The notes below the pieces were generated by a model, which saw only the letters and a program-made list of their open reading frames with translations, was not told the origin of the DNA and did not search any database. Source: Owenia fusiformis (taxonomy: Eukaryota; Annelida; Polychaeta; Sabellida; Oweniidae). From it: a stretch of 64,000 bases of DNA. Positions within the stretch are counted from its first letter, which is position 1. Each line of letters opens with the position of its first letter. The translations under genes and the position numbers were made by a program. Positions 58,061 to 64,000 of this stretch are shown here, one piece after another. The DNA lies in the NCBI GenBank assembly GCA_903813345.2, contig CAIIXF020000010.1, positions 27,740,425-27,804,424 of the forward strand, written 5' to 3'.

Positions 58061-61000
58061 CGTGACCACGTTTAAAAGGGATACAAGCTACAGTGAAGTT
58101 GCAAATGGAACGGGTACTTTATAAATAGACTCTGCATGCAGGGTAGTGTAACGGGTATACTCGTATATTTGGTATCACTTATAATGGGATGCCACGCTTT
58201 AATCCAGTTGCGTATCTAATCATGCGAACAGATTTTCACCATGACGCAATCGGATTACGAACATTGACATTTGCTAATAACCATCGAATAAATAAAATAC
58301 CATGAAGATTGAACATTTACATAATTGGGTAAAAAGTCACATCGACCATGGCTGGGACACATGGTTTTTACTTTCTATTGCACTTTCTCCCGTCTTTCGA
58401 TATTTCTTTCTCCAGTACATTGCGCAATCAAGCAAACAGAATCAATAAGAAATCGATTTGTAATTCCTACTAGGAAATGGTTTAATCTCCGATTATATGA
58501 TTTAAGATCAAAGAAAATGGATAAGTATCTCCAAAAAGGATGGGTATCGATATGGTGAACTGAATTCAACAATATTTTTCTCTCAAACCAATTATTGAAA
58601 ACATTCTGTAAAAAACACGATATCTTATGTAATGTTGACTGATTGACAACAATTTAATGCGAAAATTATTTAGAAATATTTTATAACTGCTTTTGTTAGC
58701 ATTTTTTTTGTTTTTTTAGTGCAATTGTTTTTGCTCCTTTCTACCAATTCTTGAGAATGAAATAAAATGTCTTTCCGAACATTGTTGCAACAAAATATAT
58801 TGAGAGACTTAAACATGTTGTGTTTTTGTCGTTTTGTTCCAATGAGGTTCGGAAAGATGTTTCATTTCACTCTGGAAACAAAACAAGTGTTTGATGTGTT
58901 TTCTAAAACAATTTAGATAAAAGTATATACATATTTTTCAAATTATATTGTTACCATTCAAAAGATGACCATTAATTTGACGATGTGTTCATGTTTTAGA
59001 TTTTTTAATCACTGGTTTAAGAGAAACGTGTGTTCAAAAAGTTCACCATATCGATACCACTCCTTTATACTCATTTCTGTATACAATATTAATCAAATAA
59101 ACAAACAACCCGATTGATACTTCTAGAAAACACCAGTTGCTCAGCTAACAAGTACAAAAATCCGAGCAAAATATCCCACAAAACTATTTGAAAGCTCAGA
59201 TTCGTCTTCGTAGGATCTACTGCGCTATCTTCGGACGGTGTATTCTTGGCGACTTATAAATCAGAATGCACATGTCGTATACTTATGAATACCACCATAT
59301 TCTTTGTCATTGCCATCTCAATATGGGAAAAGCTCAGAGGGATTTGGGTGAAAGACCTGGGGTTAATAACCGAGACGGCTGCTATGATACAAGTCAGATA
59401 CACGGGAGCATATGCGTTGAAACATCATAACAATTAATACATTAGGATATACACATTCTGTATTTCTTTATCTTGTTTTATATCTGAAAATGTACTTATT
59501 CTCTAGCATTTGCCGTTTCTGTTTACAGTTAAATATGCTGCAATAACACGGGCAATAACACAAATGGGAGGTGCAGAGTGGCCCCGACAGGTTGAATCAC
59601 TGACTCATCTTATTGAGGTACCTAAGTGCGTATTCTTGTTCAACGAAGTAGATTAATAATTCTCAACCTAAACAATTAGCCTATTAGCGTCTGAAAAGCA
59701 TATTTGCAAGAACTGGGCCAAGGCAAACACAAGGGACTTTTTCCAATTGCAGACGAGTAGAAGGTGTGCCTACGGATCAAGGCCAAAATGCTAAAGAGGT
59801 TTATCCCGTGACATGAAAAAATATCGAGAATTGAAAAAGTTACGAAGTTTGTCCTGGCTACTACGAACTGAAGTTATGACATTTTTACTTATAACCACGT
59901 AGAAGCGAAAACATTTCAAAACCATTCGAATGTTGTTTTGACATTGATAAGTGGTTCATTTACTTTTAATTTATTTTAATTATTGTTGAAGGGATGCTTA
60001 TAAACATAAGGAACATAAGGGAGTTATAAATACGATTGCACTTATGTAAAAATCAAGTAAAAAATCTGCCGATATTACATATAATACTAGAAAAACCATT
60101 AAGTACTACATAGATTAATTAAGGTAGTGTAGGATATAAAAACTTGGTAGAGCAACCCAATGATCTTACACTCCCCTTCATAAGTTTGGCAACCCTAACT
60201 CCCCCATTGGATTACGTGCTGCCTATTCATGTTTGAATTTTCATTTGAATAGTCTGTAAAGAAAATACTACTTTTAGGGCTTGAAATATAAATTGACATC
60301 ATTCCGAATACTTCCAATTTTTCACATTTTTTCAGCAATATCAATAGGTCGGATATTGATGACAAATCTGATGAGGAAGTTTTGAAAATCGACATTCCCA
60401 TGTTAAATAGGTTTGTCGCAAGTCATATGACAGAATATCAAGATCTATCCGAGTTCTCGCAAAAATAAGAGTAATTGAGAAAAACTGATGGGAAAATTTA
60501 GAGACATTGGAAATGAAGTCAAGCTACATATCCACCAAACTGTATATGGAGGGGATTATTATTCTGTTTGTACGTATAGTACCAACAATAAATATCTGAA
60601 AATCAAGCCTAGCAATACTATCCAACATGAATCTACTTGTTGAGATCCGATCAACTTGAGTTCTTCTGAGAAAATGAGGATATCAGCCAGGGTACATTGA
60701 CTTAACGTGGGGTTGACTATTGACTTAACATCAGGATACCATCATGTAATCACAATGGAGATAGATACAAAAAGCTCATTTTCTCGGAAAAACCCAAGTT
60801 GATTGAATATCAACAAGTACATGTGCATTCACGTGGGACAGTGTATTGCTAGAATCCATTTTCAATAAAAAGAATAGGGGTTCTTAAACAGGACATTAAA
60901 GTTTTAGCTCAGGCCTTTTTGAAATTTTTGGTTATACATGTAGTCTATTAGTACTTGAAGCTGGTCTGTCTGTGCGCATTGTAGCATTGCAATATCAATA

Positions 61001-61894
61001 TGAACATAACTGATAGTTCCAATTATATGCAGACACTTTTTGACTTACAATGAATGCCTTTTCTATGCTTTTATCTTGTGAAATCGAATTTTGTAAATTA
61101 ATAAAGTTACATTAACCGGTATGGATTTTTATCGGACGTTTAGTAATGGGAATGCCAAACGTTATGCGTTTTGTCTAAAGCCTATTTTGACTAATACATA
61201 TGTTTCGCCTTCGAGTTTATAGCGTTACACAGGACCATTTTAAGCGCAATTCAATTACGGCAAAGCCATTCAACGGAGGAGAGTCGATTTGTTCCGAAAG
61301 GATGTGCATATATCTTCTATTGCAGCGATAACTTTAATTAAAGTTGCAGGGACAAGCGATCTGTTAGATAGAAAAGTGTTAACACTCAATGCCATTGCAT
61401 TATTCTGGAGGGACGATTCAACGGGACAAATACGATTGAGAGCAGTTGCAGGAATACGCGCACCTCAGATTACAACACTCAGCGTGATTAAAAACTCGGA
61501 TTGATTCTGTTTTGCACATTCTTATAAACAAACGAGTAAAAGGAAATAATCAATTGCATATAGAGACACACGTGCATGCGGTGGCATTAAACAGGATCCC
61601 CTCCTTCTGATATTAAAAGGTAAGTCTCGAATTTTTTCATAAAACAAGAGATTCATGCTCGCCTGACGACGTTACTACTGAAATTGATTGTTTGGAGATT
61701 TTGACAAAATTTGCTTATCTTTAATTGGACTTAGCATAAAATATCCTTTTTGGAATGAAAAGTGTATAAATTACATTTATCCGTCAATTTTCCATTTGTT
61801 TCATCATGGACAATCTAGAGAGCGATATTATCTTATATATAAAATAGGTTGATCTTTACTATAATATAGTAACCTTTTTATCCAACGCTAACTT
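58061..61894. other. No gene recognised
   Basis: Mostly AT-rich DNA. An exon-like stretch at 59528-59590 (preceded by TTTACAG, followed by GTTGAA) reads KYAAITRAITQMGGAEWPRQ but has no partner exon or family match that I know. Confidence 0.45.
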
Positions 61895-62008
61895 GTCAGG
61901 TTGGCCGAGTGGTCTAAGGCGCCAGACTCAAGGTAGACCCTTGCCTGATTACAGGTTGAGTGTTCTGGTCCACGAATGTGGGCGTGGGTTCGAATCCCAC
62001 ATCTGACA
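61895..62008 (+). tRNA. tRNA-Leu (anticodon CAA) with a 30-bp intron
   Basis: The acceptor stem GTCAGGT pairs with ATCTGAC (G-T at the last pair), followed by discriminator A. The D-arm/A box is GGCCGAGTGGTCTAAGGC, and the anticodon stem CCAGA/TCTGG encloses CAA at 61929-61931. The intron is 61933-61962, one base 3' of the anticodon, as in other animal tRNA-Leu(CAA) genes. A long variable arm (GTCCACGAATGTGGGC) and a T arm/B box GGGTTCGAATCCC follow. The gene is followed by a T run. Confidence 0.97.
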
Positions 62009-62011
62009 AAC

Positions 62012-62015
62012 TTTT
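62012..62015 (+). terminator. RNA polymerase III terminator of the tRNA gene
   Basis: TTTT starting 4 bases after the mature 3' end; the minimal Pol III stop. Confidence 0.7.
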
Positions 62016-62097
62016 ATGTTTGTGTATCAATTCTTATTACTAGCTAAAGTGGTGTTCTGTCGACCATTTTTACATTAACATCCACTATTGTATGATA

Positions 62098-62677
62098 TTA
62101 AGGTTAAGGTGTGACAATGCCATGCTTGATTTCAAACATTTTTGAACCAAGATAAAAGAGTTCTGTTTTTACCTCCAGTCAATTTAACTCGTAAGTTGCA
62201 TATATCATTTACATGACCAGGATCACAATGTACATCGTCAGAATGCCCCAAACATGATGAACTTTTTCAGCCCTCAGAAAACTTGTCTGAAACAAAAATG
62301 GCGGTCAGTTTTTCATCATTTTTTCTTTTTCTATGAATGACATCAAATCTTCAAAGATTGTATCATTTAGAGCAATATATCGGGCACATTTTCTGAAAAA
62401 TTCAAAAGATTCTGTTCAGTGACCTTTCCTGAGCACCTACTCTTAGCTATATTCAGTCACATTTTCAGAGGGCTGAAAAAGGTATTTCATCATGTTTGGG
62501 GCCAGTTTGACCATACACATTGTGATCCTGGTCATATAAATCGCATGTGGAACTAATTAAACTGACTGGAGGTCAATACAGAACTCTGTTATCTTGGTTC
62601 AAAAAATGTTTGAAATCAAGCATGGTATTGTCACTTCCTGTTTTAGTCATTTCCTGTTAAGTACCACTCCACCTTAA
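62098..62677. mobile_element. 580-bp foldback element flanked by TTAA
   Basis: Long inverted arms span most of the element: CCATGCTTGATTTCAAACAT in the left arm (about 62122-62141) has its inverse near 62606-62626, and GACCAGGATCACAATGT has an inverse at about 62520-62536. Termini are TTAAGGT / ACCTTAA at 62098 and 62677. A TTAA site suggests a piggyBac- or Kolobok-type MITE (inference). Confidence 0.75.
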
Positions 62678-64000
62678 GAAACAACTAGATCTAGATTTTC
62701 GGCAAATGTCCCTGATGATTTAGGATCCAGAAATGTTCATGCCACAAGGTACAGTCACGGGGATTTCATATTCACGTGTGAAGATTCGTTGAAGTCATTT
62801 ATTTTAAGTTGGAAATATCTCCGACCCGCATCTTTTTTTCATTCCTTCTCATGGGACATTGTCTATGCCTTTTATAGGGCGTTTTATATAGTCAAAATAC
62901 ATTCATAATTTACGTTATGGCAGCTATAAGTCCATTCTTAAAAGTACGATACGTTATTGCATGCTACAGTATCATCATATAAATCAAATAAGCTGTTTAT
63001 TACCCTTGTTTACTGGCCTGCACTAATTAATAATAAGATACAAGGACATCACTTTGTAAGGTCACTCTTGAAGATAATTGCTCAATAGCGGACGCTATCA
63101 AAGACACCAATCCCGGGACACCAATATCTCTAAATAGGAATTGTTTAATCTTACAAACCCGGATCGGAGATTCAATTTCATTTCGATGCACTCTACACGG
63201 AATCAGTTAACCTTATATAAGTTAGTTAGCTAGGTAGACCGGACAACAAGGGGCATCAGGCTAATTAGCTAAAACCTCTATATGGCGGTCCATCATGCGC
63301 GGACAGGTTTAAAAGTAGTCCCAAAAGCCGAACTTGATGTGGGAACTAAGTCAGGTTGTGATCATAGGGTGTGTATTATTTGCGATTGCCTATGCACTTG
63401 GGGTCAGAGCATAGTCTCAGAAATCAACAGAAAACGTTCAGCAAAGTTGTTAATGGGAGCAGGTACCTCTGTTCGACTTTCTTAACAAGAACTAACAGCA
63501 TTATTTGACAGCGATGAAACAACACAGATATGCAACAGTGCAACAGGCCTTTAATGGATATTTGATTGATTCCGATTCTGGTTTTGATGTGTTATTTTTT
63601 TTATATCAGTACCATTTGCATTCGTTTGGCCTCACTTCTTAAAAGAGAGCTTCGGTCTTTAGTGGTGTATAACTAGACTCTACGCACAGGGCACGACTAT
63701 CAGTTGGGGTAAGCTTGCACCAATATATCATTGTAATACTAAACGTTGGAGCAGAACTTTATAAGAGTATGCAACATCTATCAATGCGATAACACGTACT
63801 TTTGAATCTGATATTTTCAGTATTTCATTCATCTCAGATATACCCCGAGTGCCAACCACTCTTAACAATGAATTACTGGAGTATTTCCCAAGTACTTCCC
63901 AAGTATAAAAATTATTTAAAGTTAAATACTTAGTTTTACTTCATTTTACTTAGGTTTAACTTATATTGTCATTTTGAGTTTTTTAATTGCTTAATTATGT
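62678..64000. other. No gene recognised
   Basis: A 67-codon frame at 63282-63485 has no recognisable domain. GTATTTCCCAAGTACTTCCC near 63880 resembles sequence near 48762-48800; nothing further. Confidence 0.45.

Noticed and set aside
59528-59590. Exon-like stretch reading KYAAITRAITQMGGAEWPRQ between TTTACAG and GTTGAA
   Set aside because: The donor is poor, no partner exon was found and the peptide was not recognised.
63282-63485. 67-codon ORF with several Cys residues
   Set aside because: Short, no recognisable zinc-finger spacing and no family match.

Overview
The window is nuclear DNA of an animal, most likely a marine invertebrate. A lophotrochozoan such as a mollusc would fit, but the sequence alone does not settle it. 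Support for this: genes are split by GT-AG introns, a nuclear tRNA-Leu carries an intron, the DNA is AT-rich, and palindromic DNA transposons, tandem repeats and a Ty3/gypsy element with a tRNA-Leu primer site are abundant. There are no bacterial-style operons.

Layout. (1) 1-6.5 kb: the 5' two thirds of a trehalase gene (GH37) on the minus strand, nine exons, running off the left edge. Its largest intron holds a 2,968-bp terminal-inverted-repeat (TIR) element with a 6-bp target duplication. (2) 6.9-8.9 kb: non-coding DNA that is the left part of a segmental duplication, interrupted by a 671-bp TA-flanked element. (3) 8.9-25.9 kb: a 16.9-kb block absent from the other copy of the duplication. 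It contains a decayed LINE reverse transcriptase, a 5,364-bp element with CACGGTG ends and a 5-bp target duplication, a nest of palindromic repeats, and two head-to-tail elements sharing identical ends inserted in a 137-bp tandem repeat. (4) 26.0-32.0 kb: a complete ten-exon aldo-keto reductase (AKR) gene, 324 aa. (5) 33.6-45.0 kb: the second copy of the duplication, with a second complete AKR gene, about 94 percent identical in protein. Its first intron carries a full-length 4,565-bp Ty3/gypsy element with identical LTRs, inserted at the exon 1 splice donor. (6) 45.6-48.2 kb: about 68 copies of a 38-bp minisatellite, of which one single copy lies in the 3' flank of the first AKR gene. (7) 48.2-64 kb: mostly unrecognised non-coding DNA with several palindromic repeats, plus an intron-containing tRNA-Leu(CAA) gene.

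The firmest functional content is trehalase (trehalose to glucose), two NADPH-dependent aldehyde/aldose reductase-like enzymes, and a tRNA. The gypsy element's primer-binding site matches the 3' end of the tRNA-Leu type encoded here. Because the two AKR loci are paralogous, several transposon boundaries can be proven inside this window by comparing filled and empty sites.
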